Counted from the stretch's first letter, positions 41,235 through 51,096 are shown. The stretch: 64,000 bases of DNA from Oceanibacterium hippocampi (GCF_900172325.1 NZ_FWFR01000003.1:372001-436000), one strand, 5' to 3'. The notes: generated by a model from the sequence alone, not told the origin. Numbers and translations are program-made.

Positions 41235-42374
41235 TTGAGCATTCGAATCGGACTTTTCTACCCGAATTTCTATGCCGACCACGCGTTGTCGGGAACCGTC
41301 GCCGACGCCAACATGCCGCTCGAGAGTTTCGAGACGCACCGGGCCGTGGCCCGGGCCTGCGAAGACGCCCAGTTCGATTATGTCTTCATGGCCGATGGCA
41401 TGGCGCCCTACGGCCCGAAGACCCACGAGGCGCGGATCCGGGATCCGCTGCTGATGGCGCCGCTGCTCGCCATGACGGTGCTCGGCGAGACGACCCATCT
41501 GCGCTGCATCACGACCCTGCACACCTCCTGGCATCACCCGCTGACCATCGCGCGCATGGGCGCGACGCTGGATTCCATGAGCAACGGGCGCTGGGGCATC
41601 AACGTGGTAACCGGGGCCGGATCGTTCGGCCCGCCGCTCGACCCGGAGGCCGTCGGCCAGTTCGATCACGACCAGCGCTACCAGAGGGCCGCCGAGGCGA
41701 TGGAGGTCATGATGCAGGCCTGGTCCGGCGAGCCGCTCGACTTCGCCGGCGACTATTTCACGGTCAAGGGGCAGATCGTCGCCCCGGTACCGGTCCAGAA
41801 GCCCCGCCCGCTGGTCGTCAGTGCCGGCGCCTCGGACGCGGGCCGCGCCTTTGCCGGCCGCTATGCCGACTACACCTTTCTTCCCGGCCGAATGGCAAAG
41901 GACGAACTGCTCCGCCGTATCGGGGACATGCGCAATATCGCCGTCGAAAGCGGGCGCCAGGCGAGTGACATCAGGGTCCAGATGCATGCCAGCATCTGCG
42001 TCCGCGAAACCGCCGAAGAGGCGCAGAAATACTCCGACTGGGTCGCCGAGAATGTCGATCTCGATCTGGTCGTCGAGTATCTCAACGCGGTGCGTGCCCA
42101 GATCAGCACCTACGACGACATCTATACCCAGATGGGCGAACTGCAGATGCGCGAGATCGGCTCGGTCAGCGGCGCACGCAAGATGCACGGTTCGGCCGAT
42201 GCGGTCGCCGATGAGATCGAGATGCTGCATCGCGAGTTCAACGCCGATGGCATCGTCATCACCCTGCCGATCTGGTCACCCGACGAGATCCGCCAGTTGG
42301 GCGCGCTGCTGATGCCCCGGCTTGCTGCGCGCGGCATCTGGGAGCCGCCGGCAGAGCGCAATCACGGCTGGTAG
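41235..42374 (+). CDS. Luciferase-like (LLM class) flavin-dependent monooxygenase
   Basis: The protein has 379 residues. The N-terminal barrel with FYPNFYAD and VFMADGMAPYG, then TTLHTSWHHPLTIARMGATL and NGRWGINVVTGAG, matches the LLM group near NtaA, DszA and SsuD. Such enzymes oxidise organic substrates with FMNH2 supplied by a separate reductase, which is not in this window. The start is TTG at 41235, preceded by a good aggaggg site. It heads the catabolic cluster with TauD, and the substrate is unknown. Confidence 0.85.
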   Translation: MSIRIGLFYPNFYADHALSGTVADANMPLESFETHRAVARACEDAQFDYVFMADGMAPYGPKTHEARIRDPLLMAPLLAMTVLGETTHLRCITTLHTSWHHPLTIARMGATLDSMSNGRWGINVVTGAGSFGPPLDPEAVGQFDHDQRYQRAAEAMEVMMQAWSGEPLDFAGDYFTVKGQIVAPVPVQKPRPLVVSAGASDAGRAFAGRYADYTFLPGRMAKDELLRRIGDMRNIAVESGRQASDIRVQMHASICVRETAEEAQKYSDWVAENVDLDLVVEYLNAVRAQISTYDDIYTQMGELQMREIGSVSGARKMHGSADAVADEIEMLHREFNADGIVITLPIWSPDEIRQLGALLMPRLAARGIWEPPAERNHGW

Positions 42375-42468
42375 GCAACCTGTCGAACCATGCCCAGTCA
42401 AATCGAATGAAGGCCCTGACAATCAATCCAGATGCAAGAAAACTTGCCGGAAGCGGAAGGAGCGACCG

Positions 42469-43341
42469 ATGACCCTGCACGCGATCAATACCGCCGTGAA
42501 TCGTGACACGACGACCGGAATCGAGATACGCCGGCTGGCGCCCGCACTGGGCGCCGAACTCAGCGGCATCGACCTGGGGGCCGGCGTCGACGACGCCACC
42601 TTCGCGGTCATTCATGCCGCGCTTATGGAACACCAGGTGATCTTCTTCCGCGACCAGGACCTGCCGGTCGAGCGTCAGCTGGAACTGGCCAGGCGGTTCG
42701 GCAATCCGACCTACTCGAAGAAGCTCCCCAAATACGAAGGCCACGACTATGTCTCGCTGATCGAGAGCGACGGCACCCAGGCCAATGTCGGCGGCCGCTG
42801 GCACACCGACAACACCGACTTTGTCGCCCCGCCCATGGGATCCGTGCTCTATGCGGAAGAGACACCGAGCGTCGGCGGCGATACCTTGTTCAGCAGCATG
42901 TACGCGGCCTACGAGGCGCTCTCCCCGGGCCTGCGGGCGCATATCGACGGGCTGGTCGCCCAGCACGACAACAACCTCATCAGGCTGCGCTTCATCGACC
43001 GGGCCGATCTCCCGGCAACCGGGCTTGATGTGCCCCCGCCGGTCCTGCATCCGGTGGTCCGCGTCCACCCGGTCACCGGCCGCCGCGCGCTGTTCGTCAA
43101 TTCGAGCTACACGCGACGGATCCCGTCGGTCTCCGACGTCGAGAGCCGCCATCTGCTGGCCCTGCTGATGGAACAGGTGATGATGCCGGAGTTCCAGGTC
43201 CGCTTCCAGTGGCGGCCCGGCAGCGTCGCCATCTGGGACAATCGCTGCACGCAGCATTTCGCGTCGAACGATTACCGAGAGAAGCGGCGGATGCGCCGGG
43301 TGCAGATTGACGGCGACGAGCCGCGCGGCATCTCGGGCTAG
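42469..43341 (+). CDS. TauD/TfdA-family 2-oxoglutarate and iron-dependent dioxygenase
   Basis: The 290-residue enzyme has the iron-binding HxD in RWHTDNTDF, the distal His in CTQHFA, and a C-terminal Arg-rich RRMRRVQI that would bind 2-oxoglutarate. The family hydroxylates taurine, alkyl sulfates, 2,4-D and others. It follows the LLM gene by 94 bases on the same strand, probably as one unit. A ggaagga site precedes the ATG. The substrate cannot be read from the sequence. Confidence 0.9.
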   Translation: MTLHAINTAVNRDTTTGIEIRRLAPALGAELSGIDLGAGVDDATFAVIHAALMEHQVIFFRDQDLPVERQLELARRFGNPTYSKKLPKYEGHDYVSLIESDGTQANVGGRWHTDNTDFVAPPMGSVLYAEETPSVGGDTLFSSMYAAYEALSPGLRAHIDGLVAQHDNNLIRLRFIDRADLPATGLDVPPPVLHPVVRVHPVTGRRALFVNSSYTRRIPSVSDVESRHLLALLMEQVMMPEFQVRFQWRPGSVAIWDNRCTQHFASNDYREKRRMRRVQIDGDEPRGISG

Positions 43342-43426
43342 CGCCACGCCCGGCACAGCCGCCGCCGGCCGGATCGGACCGCGAACAACCCGCGAGCGTC
43401 CGGTCCGGCCGATCCGGCGACGGGTG

Positions 43427-45055
43427 TCACTGCCGGCTGTCTGCCTTGGCTTTCAGGGAGGCGATCGCCATGTCCCGAAGCTGGAACTTGCGGATCTTTC
43501 CCGTGCCCGCGGTCAGCGGGAATTCGTCCACCTGGAAGACATGGGCCGGAAGCTTGTAGGTCGCCAGCCGGCTCTTCAGAAAGCTCCGGATGTCGGTCGG
43601 GTCGATCGTCCGTCCCGGCTCCGCGATGACGAACGCTGCGCCGACTTCGCCGGCCAGCCGGTTCGGCAGCCCGACGACTGCCGCCTCACTGACATCCGGA
43701 TGCTCGGCGAGCGCCTTCTCGACCTCGGACGTCGAGACGTTGAAGCCCTTGTGCTTGTAGCCATCCTTGATTCGCCGGAGGAAGACCATGCGGCCTTCCG
43801 GCGTCATGTACCCGAGATCGCCGGTCCGGAAGAATCCGTCGTCGGAGAACGCCGCAGCGTTCGCCTCCGGATTGTTGTAGTAGCCGATCATGATGTTGTA
43901 GCCACGGATGCAGATCTGGCCTTCCTGGCCGGCCGGCAACGGCGCATCGTTCGCGATATCCCGGATCTCCACCTCGATGTCCGGCAGCGGCGTGCCGTGC
44001 GTCGTCCGACGAATATCGTCCGGATCGGTCCAGTAGGTGCGGGTAACGGCCGAGGACGTCTCCGTCATGCCGTAACTGGTCAGGTAGCCCGGCATCCTGA
44101 GATCCTCGGCGACCCGCCGCATCACCTCGCCATCGGTACCGGAGATGATGCCGGTACGCAGCGACCGGGTGCGCTCCGGCCGGTAATCCGGATGATTGAG
44201 AATTTGCTCGATCATGATCGGGAACAGGTAGGTGAACGTGCAGCGCTCGCGCTCGATGACCTCGATCGCCCGTCGCGGATCGAAGCGACGTTCCAGTACC
44301 ACGCACGAGCCGCGACTCCAGCAGGTGAGCACGCCGTTCACATTCGCCAGGATGCCGAACAGCGGCACCGCGAGGAACAGCCTGTCGTCGGCCTGCTGAT
44401 CGAACCGTTCGCCGTGATCCCAGGCCTTGCGGAAGCCGGTGTGGTTCAGCATCGCGCCTTTCGGAAGCGCCGTGGTTCCCGAACTATAGGCGATCATGCC
44501 CGGCGCATCCGGATTGGTCTCGAGCGGCGGAACCGGCAAGGCGGAATCGTTCGGGCCGGGCCAGTGCGTCACGCCGGAAGCGCCTTTCTCGCTCGGATCG
44601 ATCGCGATGACGTGGCGGAGCTTGGGCAGGCGGGACGCGCCGTCGCTGCCGAGCGGCCCGTCCTGGAGTTCGGGACAGAGCGTCAGCACGTCGCCGAGGA
44701 AATCGTGGAACGCCCCGTCGCCCGGGACAATGATGGCCCGGCTGTCCGATTGCTCGAACTGGTAAGCAGCCTCCTCGAGCTTCAGACGGGTATTCAGCAC
44801 GACCGGCACCAGGCCGATCTGCGCGGCACCCAGCCAGTACCAGATGAATTCCGGGCGATTCGGCATCCAGATCGACACCTTGTCGCCGCGCGCGAGGCCG
44901 AGCGAGCCGAGGCGCGCCGAGGCCCGGTCGATTTCCTCGCGGGCCTCGGTGAAGCTCAGTCGCCGGTCCTCGAAGACCAGGGCTTCGCGGTCGCCGAAGG
45001 TCGCCACGACCCTGTCGAGGGCAAGGCCGTAGCTCAAACCGATATAGGGGTTCAT
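43427..45055 (-). CDS. AMP-dependent acyl-CoA synthetase/ligase
   Basis: The 542-residue adenylate-forming enzyme has the P-loop-like YSSGTTALPKGA, the GMTETS motif, the GDLGYMTPEG hinge and the C-terminal catalytic Lys in GTGKIRKFQL. It activates a carboxylic acid as an acyl-CoA. It is divergent from the MocR-type regulator and convergent with the TauD gene. The acid is unknown. Confidence 0.92.
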   Translation of the reverse strand: MNPYIGLSYGLALDRVVATFGDREALVFEDRRLSFTEAREEIDRASARLGSLGLARGDKVSIWMPNRPEFIWYWLGAAQIGLVPVVLNTRLKLEEAAYQFEQSDSRAIIVPGDGAFHDFLGDVLTLCPELQDGPLGSDGASRLPKLRHVIAIDPSEKGASGVTHWPGPNDSALPVPPLETNPDAPGMIAYSSGTTALPKGAMLNHTGFRKAWDHGERFDQQADDRLFLAVPLFGILANVNGVLTCWSRGSCVVLERRFDPRRAIEVIERERCTFTYLFPIMIEQILNHPDYRPERTRSLRTGIISGTDGEVMRRVAEDLRMPGYLTSYGMTETSSAVTRTYWTDPDDIRRTTHGTPLPDIEVEIRDIANDAPLPAGQEGQICIRGYNIMIGYYNNPEANAAAFSDDGFFRTGDLGYMTPEGRMVFLRRIKDGYKHKGFNVSTSEVEKALAEHPDVSEAAVVGLPNRLAGEVGAAFVIAEPGRTIDPTDIRSFLKSRLATYKLPAHVFQVDEFPLTAGTGKIRKFQLRDMAIASLKAKADSRQ

Positions 45056-45390
45056 TTGCGCCCCCTTTCCGGGATTGATTTCACTTCAATGCACGGCAAC
45101 AATCGCTCTGTCAGGAACGTCATTATGGACAACCTCAACCGAAAGATGATTAGATGGGCAGGTCTATTTGATTTTCGCGCAGCGCGACAGCCGCGGCCGA
45201 ACCATCGAATTGATTGAATCTCCCGTGTTTCAGGGCCGTGACGCCCCAATCCCGCGAAAACGCCGACAGGTGATATCGAATTCGATTGCCGGATTCACTC
45301 GAACAATATGTCCGAATGGTGTTAGGATAATTTGGGACACTAATAGAGTCAATTTACAGGCGTCAATAGATACAATAGCCAGGGTAAATC
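45056..45390. promoter_or_regulatory. Divergent promoter region between the acyl-CoA ligase and the MocR-type gene
   Basis: This 335-base region has no gene. It is AT-rich from about 45300. It holds a direct repeat GTCAAT at 45348-45353 and 45362-45367, 14 bases apart, just before the regulator start, and the word ATTTGGGACACTAAT near 45330, similar to the GGTACAAT word of other promoters here. MocR regulators often bind direct repeats and control their own divergent gene. Confidence 0.5.
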
Positions 45391-46773
45391 ATGTGGACGC
45401 TTGACATATCCGATCGAGAAGGCCCGACCTATCTGGCTGTGGCCGACGCATATGCCGACGCGATCGAACGCGGCGACCTGCCCGCCGGCACGCGGCTCCC
45501 GCCGCAGCGCGACCTGGCACGTCAGCTGGGCGTGACCGTCGGCACGATCAGCCGCGCCTACGCGCTGATGAACAAGCGCGAACTGGTCAGCGGCGAGGTC
45601 GGCCGCGGAACCTTCGTGCGTGGCACGTGGCAGAATGCGCCGAAGGTCGACTTCACGAGCGACGGCTCGCCGACCCGTGCCCTCGATCTCGCCTGCTTCA
45701 GGGCTCCGGTCAGCAGCGCGAACGCCATCATCTCCGACGCCGCGATCCAGGCGATCGGGCAGACCGGGCTGCACCCGCTGCACAAATACCCGCCGGCCGT
45801 CGGGTTCCCGTCGCATCGCAGCGACGGCGCCCAGTGGCTGACCCGTTACGGTCTCGAGGTGACCGGCGACCGGGTGCTGATCTGCGCCGGCGCACAGATC
45901 GCCCTGAATGTCGCGCTGAATGCCTTCCTTCGGCGCAAGCGGGTGCTCGGCGAAAGCATCACCTATGCCGGCCTGCGCGCGATGTGCGCCATTCACGAGA
46001 TCGAGCTGCACGGTTTGCAGATCGACGAATACGGCCTGGTGCCGGAGGCGCTCGACCGCGCCTGCGCCGCCGGGATAAGCGGCACCCTGGTCGTACAGCC
46101 GACGCTTCACAACCCGACGACCGCCTCGATGCCGCTGGAACGACGGCAGGAAATCGCGCGCCTGGCGATCAAGCATGATCTGCTGGTGATCGAGGATGAC
46201 ACGGCGGGCGGCATGCTGACCGACCGGCCACCGCCAATCGCCAGCATGGCGCCGGACCACACGATTTACATCACGAGCCTGTCGAAATGCCTGAGCCCGG
46301 CGCTGCGGCTTGGCTACATGGTCGCGCCGAAGCGGCATATCGACCGGCTGGAACGCATTCTCCACACGCTTTCGCTGGGCGCATCGCCGCTGGTCTCCGA
46401 CATCATGTCGGTGCTGCTTGCAACCGGTGCGGCCGAGAAGATCGTCGCGATGAACCTGAAGGAGACTATGCAGCGCCAGGCCATTCTCACGGAAACGCTG
46501 AAATCGAACCGGCTGCACAGTCATCCCGGCGCATTCTTCTCCTGGCTGCCACTGCCCTCGCCCTGGCGGGCGCATGAATTCGTTGCCGCGGCGCTCCGCG
46601 AAGGCGTCAACGTCACCGACGGAGACAACTTCCTGGCCGATCGTCGCCAGCATCTCAGCGCAGTGCGCATTTCCGTCGAGGGCGCTCCCACTCACGAGAC
46701 ACTGCGTCGCGGTGTTTCGGTGCTGGCTCGCCTGATGGAGGACGAGCCGGAGGCCTGGGTGGCCGTCGTCTGA
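45391..46773 (+). CDS. MocR-family transcription regulator (GntR HTH plus aminotransferase-like domain)
   Basis: The 460-residue protein starts with a GntR winged helix (LPPQRDLARQLGVTVGTISRAY, residues about 31-52). An aminotransferase-fold domain follows, with the PLP-binding Lys in SLSKCLSPALRLGYM (K299). Such proteins sense an amino or carboxyl compound through PLP and act as transcription factors. It is the only dedicated regulator in the 41-63 kb cluster and is divergent from the ligase gene. Confidence 0.92.
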   Translation: MWTLDISDREGPTYLAVADAYADAIERGDLPAGTRLPPQRDLARQLGVTVGTISRAYALMNKRELVSGEVGRGTFVRGTWQNAPKVDFTSDGSPTRALDLACFRAPVSSANAIISDAAIQAIGQTGLHPLHKYPPAVGFPSHRSDGAQWLTRYGLEVTGDRVLICAGAQIALNVALNAFLRRKRVLGESITYAGLRAMCAIHEIELHGLQIDEYGLVPEALDRACAAGISGTLVVQPTLHNPTTASMPLERRQEIARLAIKHDLLVIEDDTAGGMLTDRPPPIASMAPDHTIYITSLSKCLSPALRLGYMVAPKRHIDRLERILHTLSLGASPLVSDIMSVLLATGAAEKIVAMNLKETMQRQAILTETLKSNRLHSHPGAFFSWLPLPSPWRAHEFVAAALREGVNVTDGDNFLADRRQHLSAVRISVEGAPTHETLRRGVSVLARLMEDEPEAWVAVV

Positions 46774-46785
46774 GCCGCCGCCGGT

Positions 46786-47634
46786 TCAGCTGTCGGTCGC
46801 CCGACCGTCCAGCAATTCGTTGACGGTATCTGCCGCGTCATAGGCAACCCAGTGGCCGGCGCCCGGCACCAGTGTTGTCCTGAGCGCCGGGTACCTGCCA
46901 CGTAGATTGTCGAGGCAGGTTGCGACATCCGGCATCAGGTAGCGGTCATGTTCCCCGGCAATCACGTGCGAGCGCGATGCCATGCTTTCCAGTGCGTCCA
47001 GCAGCGCCGTCGAAGACGAGATCGGCATCCCGATCAGCCGGCGCCGACGCGATGTCACCCGGTAATGAACGTCGATCGCGAGATCGTCGACCCGGGCGGG
47101 ATCGCCGATCATGCTGACTTCGAGATTGTGGCGAACAACGGCCCGCTGGGCCTCTTCCGATTCCTTGTAGGGGCGGCGCAGCATACCTTCGCCATTGTCC
47201 CGCCAGCCCTCGCCCAGACCGGCCGGACCAAGCACGAAGAGTTCCCGGACCCGGTCGCCCAGCTGGACGGCGGCGGTCGCGGCAATCACCGATCCGAGGG
47301 AGAAACCGGCCATCCGCAGCGCCCCTTCCGGCACCAGCCGCCGGATGCCTGCGACGACGACCTCCGCCAGCCGGCCCGCATCGACCGGCGGCGGCAACGG
47401 GTCGGAATCCGAGAGCCCGGGCAGATCGCAGGCGATGACCCGGGCGTGTCGGGCGAGCGGCTCGATATTGCGGATCCAGTGTTCCCAGGAGCCGTGACCG
47501 CCGTGGAGCAGCACGATCGGCGGCCCCTCGCCCCAGACCCGCCAGGCCATCTCGCCATCGCCGCATGGCGTCGCGACCCGCTGCGACGACCGGGCCAGGC
47601 GCTCCGGAAGATCGAGATCCAGGGCTCCGGACAT
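46786..47634 (-). CDS. Alpha/beta hydrolase
   Basis: The 282-residue enzyme has the oxyanion region LLHGGHGSWEHW, the nucleophile elbow GFSLGS and the late His in GAGHWVA. A carboxylic or thio-ester hydrolase is likely, and the substrate is unknown. Its start follows the rhodanese stop by one base, so the two are coupled. It converges with the MocR gene. Confidence 0.88.
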   Translation of the reverse strand: MSGALDLDLPERLARSSQRVATPCGDGEMAWRVWGEGPPIVLLHGGHGSWEHWIRNIEPLARHARVIACDLPGLSDSDPLPPPVDAGRLAEVVVAGIRRLVPEGALRMAGFSLGSVIAATAAVQLGDRVRELFVLGPAGLGEGWRDNGEGMLRRPYKESEEAQRAVVRHNLEVSMIGDPARVDDLAIDVHYRVTSRRRRLIGMPISSSTALLDALESMASRSHVIAGEHDRYLMPDVATCLDNLRGRYPALRTTLVPGAGHWVAYDAADTVNELLDGRATDS

Positions 47635-47635
47635 C

Positions 47636-49231
47636 TCAGAGGCGGCCTTCGACGGCCGGCCCGGACCCTTCCACGAGTTCGATCTCCCATTTCAGGTAGC
47701 GAAGCATGCCTTCCTTCCCCTGCTGGTAAGGCGGCAGGACATAGTCGGCACCGCCATATTCTTCGGCGGGTTCGCCCTTGCCGAGCGTTTCCCCCGCCGC
47801 CCGCCAGGCGGGCGTGCCGCCACGAAGCACGGTGACGTTCCGGTAGCCCAGTTCGGCCAGCGTTGCCGCGGCGAAGACCGCCTGGCTTTCTTCCCGGGCG
47901 GTCACGAGCAGCGCCGTGCCCTTGTCGGCGATGTCGCCGATGCGCAGTTCCAGCCAGCCGCGCGGCAGCCAGCGCGCGCCGGGCAGATGACCCTGGGCGA
48001 ACTGACGGCTCGGCCCGACATCGATCACCGTCGCCGCCGTCGGCCCGCCGATCATCTCGCGCGCGGATGCTGCATCGACGAAACTCGTCGACTTAGCGGC
48101 CGCCGCAAGGCCGCGCGGTTCGGACCGAGGCCGGCCCGTTTCCACCGGCCGCCCCTCCTTTCGCCACCCCGGCAAGCCACCCGCCAGCCGGGACACATGC
48201 GGGTAGCCGATCCGGCGCAGCCAGTAGCCGGTAAGCGCCGCCCGGGCGTCGTCGTCATCGACCAGCAGGATCTCGCCATCCGGCACGGCGAAGAAGTCGT
48301 CGGCGCGCTGGATCGCCTGCCCGCCGGGCAACGCCGCCGTCCCCGGGATGTGACCGTCGCGATAGGTATCGAGGCTGCGTACGTCGTAGGCATAGACGTT
48401 TCGCGCGCCCCGTTCGGCGATCCGCGTTGCCAGTTCGTCATTCGACACGATCCCGACACCGACCTGGTCGGCGAGCCGGGCCGCCGTCACCTTCGCCTGT
48501 TCGGCAGAAGCGGCGCTCGGCGCATCGAGCTGTCGCATGACGTCGCGCTCGAGCGCGAGATCTTCCAGCAGCCACCCGGAAGTGCCGTTCTCCATCGCAT
48601 AGGCATTCTCGATACCGAGAAGATGCAGCGTGCGGGCGGCGATGATACTGCGCGTCCTGCCGGCGCAATTGACGATCACCGTGTCGTGCTTCCGGGCGAG
48701 GTCGTAGGCGTTCAGGACCAGGTCGAAAGACGGCGCCTCGTAACCGCCAGGGATATGCCCCTCCTGGTATTCGCCGGGCGTGCGCACATCGCAGATGACC
48801 ATGTTCTCGCCGGCATCCATCCGCTGCTTCACCTCGAGCGCGGTCAGTGCCTGTGGATGCTCCTCCGTATGAACCCGTTCGCCGAAGGCCTTTGACGGAA
48901 CGTTCGAGCCGGAGATGACCGGATGCCCGGCAGCACGCCAGGCCGGCAGGCCGCCGTCCAGGTGCCCCGCCTCGGCATAGCCGATCTGCCGAAGCGTCGC
49001 CGCCGCGAGTTCCGCGCGGCCGTCCCCGTCATCATAGACGACGATCCGTGTCGACTGGGCGGGGACGAGATCGGCGATCCGGTATTCGAGTTGCCGCCGC
49101 GGCACCGAGCTTGCGCCGAAGATATGGCACGCATCGGCCTCGCCGCGCTCGCGCACGTCGAGAAGCGCCCAGTCGCGCGTTTCGCTGGCCGATCGCATTT
49201 TGTGCAGTTGCGCGACGGAATAGGCATTCAT
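47636..49231 (-). CDS. Four-domain rhodanese-like sulfurtransferase
   Basis: The 531-residue protein has four rhodanese domains in a row, with the repeated LDVRERGEAD, CDVRTPGEYQEGHI, YDVRSLDTYRDGHI and IDVGPSRQFAQGHL starts. Only the second keeps the catalytic Cys (C189 in VNCAGRTRS). The active-site loops of the others have Asp or Thr instead (YDDGDGRA, VDDDDARA, VTAREESQ), so they are probably structural. It may move sulfur from a thiosulfate- or persulfide-like donor. The ATG at 49231 is preferred over an upstream start at 49333. Confidence 0.88.
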   Translation of the reverse strand: MNAYSVAQLHKMRSASETRDWALLDVRERGEADACHIFGASSVPRRQLEYRIADLVPAQSTRIVVYDDGDGRAELAAATLRQIGYAEAGHLDGGLPAWRAAGHPVISGSNVPSKAFGERVHTEEHPQALTALEVKQRMDAGENMVICDVRTPGEYQEGHIPGGYEAPSFDLVLNAYDLARKHDTVIVNCAGRTRSIIAARTLHLLGIENAYAMENGTSGWLLEDLALERDVMRQLDAPSAASAEQAKVTAARLADQVGVGIVSNDELATRIAERGARNVYAYDVRSLDTYRDGHIPGTAALPGGQAIQRADDFFAVPDGEILLVDDDDARAALTGYWLRRIGYPHVSRLAGGLPGWRKEGRPVETGRPRSEPRGLAAAAKSTSFVDAASAREMIGGPTAATVIDVGPSRQFAQGHLPGARWLPRGWLELRIGDIADKGTALLVTAREESQAVFAAATLAELGYRNVTVLRGGTPAWRAAGETLGKGEPAEEYGGADYVLPPYQQGKEGMLRYLKWEIELVEGSGPAVEGRL

Positions 49232-49321
49232 CGACGTGGCCTCCTCGGGCTTCTCCTGGTCGGCCCCGTCACTCCGGTGACGGCGAATCCGGGTTGCCGG
49301 ATACGCTAATTTGAACCGATC

Positions 49322-49338
49322 ATTGGGGTACAATTTGT
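49322..49338. promoter_or_regulatory. Shared promoter word between divergent rhodanese and carboxylase genes
   Basis: ATTGGGGTACAATTTGT lies about 90 bases from the rhodanese start and 150 from the carboxylase start, inside an AT-rich stretch of a 259-base gap. The core GGTACAA is the same as at 41134 and 60823. Confidence 0.4.
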
Positions 49339-49490
49339 CTCATTATTGCTTGCATTGTCAGCCTCAATCAAGCCAAACTTGCCACGACGCGCAATCGAAT
49401 TGACCGACGATGCCGGCTTGCCGGATCGGCGTCAGGTCCTTCACGGGCTTTCGGGCAGCGAGATAAAAATGATGGAAGCGGCAAAGCGCG

Positions 49491-51029
49491 ATGGATAAAT
49501 CGTTACTGGACGATCTCGAAGAAAAACGACGCCTGGGCAAGGCGATGGGCGGTCCGGAGAAGCTTCAGGCACACGCCGCCGCCGGCAGGCTGAACGCCAG
49601 GGAGCGCCTCGACGTGCTGCTGGATCCGGGTTCGTTTGTCGAGATCAGTGTTCTCGCGCGCAGCCAATTGCCCGAATTGCATGCCCGAACGCCGGCTGAC
49701 GGGCTGGTCTGCGGCTATGGCACAATCAACGGGCGAATCGTCTATGTCACGTCCGAGGACCGGACGGTACAGGCCGGCACCCGCGGCCGGGTCGCCGAGA
49801 AGAAAACCAACCGCATCCGCACCCTGGCACTGAAACACGGCGCCCCGTACATCACGCTCATGGAGGCCGGCGCCGGTCGCTTCCAGGAAATCAGCGGCGC
49901 GATTGCCGCCGACGTCGGATATCGCTTCCTCGAGCATTTCCAGATGTCCGGCAAGGTCCCGCAATGCGCCGTTTTCCTTGGCGCATGTTTCGGCGGTCCG
50001 TCCTTCACGGCGATGCAGTCGGATTTCGTCAGCATCGTCCGGGACAACGGCTATATCGGCATGTCCGGACCGCCGCTCGTACGCGTCGGGCTCGGCCGCG
50101 AGGTCACGATGGAGGAGATCGGCGGCGCCGTGAAGAGCGCCAGGGAAACCGGCCAGGCCGACTATCTGGCGGATGACGAGCGGAGCGCGCTGCAGTCGGT
50201 TCGCGATTTCCTCTCCTATTTTCCGTCCAACGCGGACGAAGCGCCGCCCTCGGCCGCGCCGGAGCCGGCACCCGTGGATTCGGAGGAGGGCCGCGAACGC
50301 ATCGCCGCGCTGGTCAGCGAGAACGGCCGGAAGCCCTACAAGGGCGATGAACTGGTCAGCCTCCTGGTCGACGGCGGCAAGCTGTTCCCCTACCGGGCGA
50401 GCTACGGGCGCAGCCTCTTCACCGGCTGGGGCCGGATCAACGGCGAGGTGGTCGGCTTCGTTGCCAGCAACCCGATGGTCCTCGGTGGCGCCCTGGACGA
50501 CAAGGCGGCGATCAAGGCCCGGAAATTCGTCGATATCTGCGACGCCTTCCACATCCCGCTGGCCTTCTTCATCGATTGCCCCGGCTTCATGGTCGGTCCG
50601 GAGATCGAGAACAAGCGCATGGTCAGCCTGGCCGCGCGCCTGCTGAACACCATGGCGGGCTGCACGGTCCCGAAGGCGACCATCGTGATCCGCAAGGCAA
50701 TCGGCCTCGCCTACCTGGCGCTCGGCGGCAGACCGATGGATCCGGACGTCATCGTCGGCTGGCCAACGTCGCACTTCGACCCGATGGGCCCGCTGGCCGG
50801 GGTCGAACTCGTGCATGCCCGGGCGATCGCCAATTCAGACGACCCCGACGCGCTCCGGGCCGAGCTGATCGAGAAGGCGAAGAAGGATGCGGATTGTTAT
50901 CGTGCGGCCGAACTGGCGCTGATCGACGACATCATTCATCCCGCCGAGACCCGCACGGTGATCGCCGACATGATCACGCGTACCGCGGCAACCCGCAAAA
51001 CCGGGTTCAAGCACCGCATCGACCCCTGA
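49491..51029 (+). CDS. Acyl-CoA carboxylase beta subunit (carboxyltransferase)
   Basis: The 512-residue protein has the two crotonase-fold halves of PccB/AccD-like carboxyltransferases, with an N-terminal GRLNARERLDVLLDPGSF and AGAGRFQEISG and a second half including CPGFMVGPEIENK. It moves carboxyl groups from biotin to an acyl-CoA. No biotin carboxylase or biotin carrier gene is near it, so its alpha subunit is encoded elsewhere. The acyl group is unknown. Confidence 0.9.
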   Translation: MDKSLLDDLEEKRRLGKAMGGPEKLQAHAAAGRLNARERLDVLLDPGSFVEISVLARSQLPELHARTPADGLVCGYGTINGRIVYVTSEDRTVQAGTRGRVAEKKTNRIRTLALKHGAPYITLMEAGAGRFQEISGAIAADVGYRFLEHFQMSGKVPQCAVFLGACFGGPSFTAMQSDFVSIVRDNGYIGMSGPPLVRVGLGREVTMEEIGGAVKSARETGQADYLADDERSALQSVRDFLSYFPSNADEAPPSAAPEPAPVDSEEGRERIAALVSENGRKPYKGDELVSLLVDGGKLFPYRASYGRSLFTGWGRINGEVVGFVASNPMVLGGALDDKAAIKARKFVDICDAFHIPLAFFIDCPGFMVGPEIENKRMVSLAARLLNTMAGCTVPKATIVIRKAIGLAYLALGGRPMDPDVIVGWPTSHFDPMGPLAGVELVHARAIANSDDPDALRAELIEKAKKDADCYRAAELALIDDIIHPAETRTVIADMITRTAATRKTGFKHRIDP

Positions 51030-51063
51030 GGCCCCGAGGGGCTCCGAGGGGCTCCGACAGTCC

Positions 51064-51096
51064 GGGCCGGCCGATCCTATCGGCCGGCCCGTTTTC
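51064..51096. terminator. Strong terminator between converging genes
   Basis: GGGCCGGCCGA and TCGGCCGGCCC form an 11-base perfect stem around TCCTA, followed by GTTTTCG on the plus strand. Confidence 0.8.

Noticed and set aside
51035-51057. Short tandem repeat of gaggggctcc after the carboxylase gene
   Set aside because: Only two copies, next to a strong terminator and too short to mean anything on its own.
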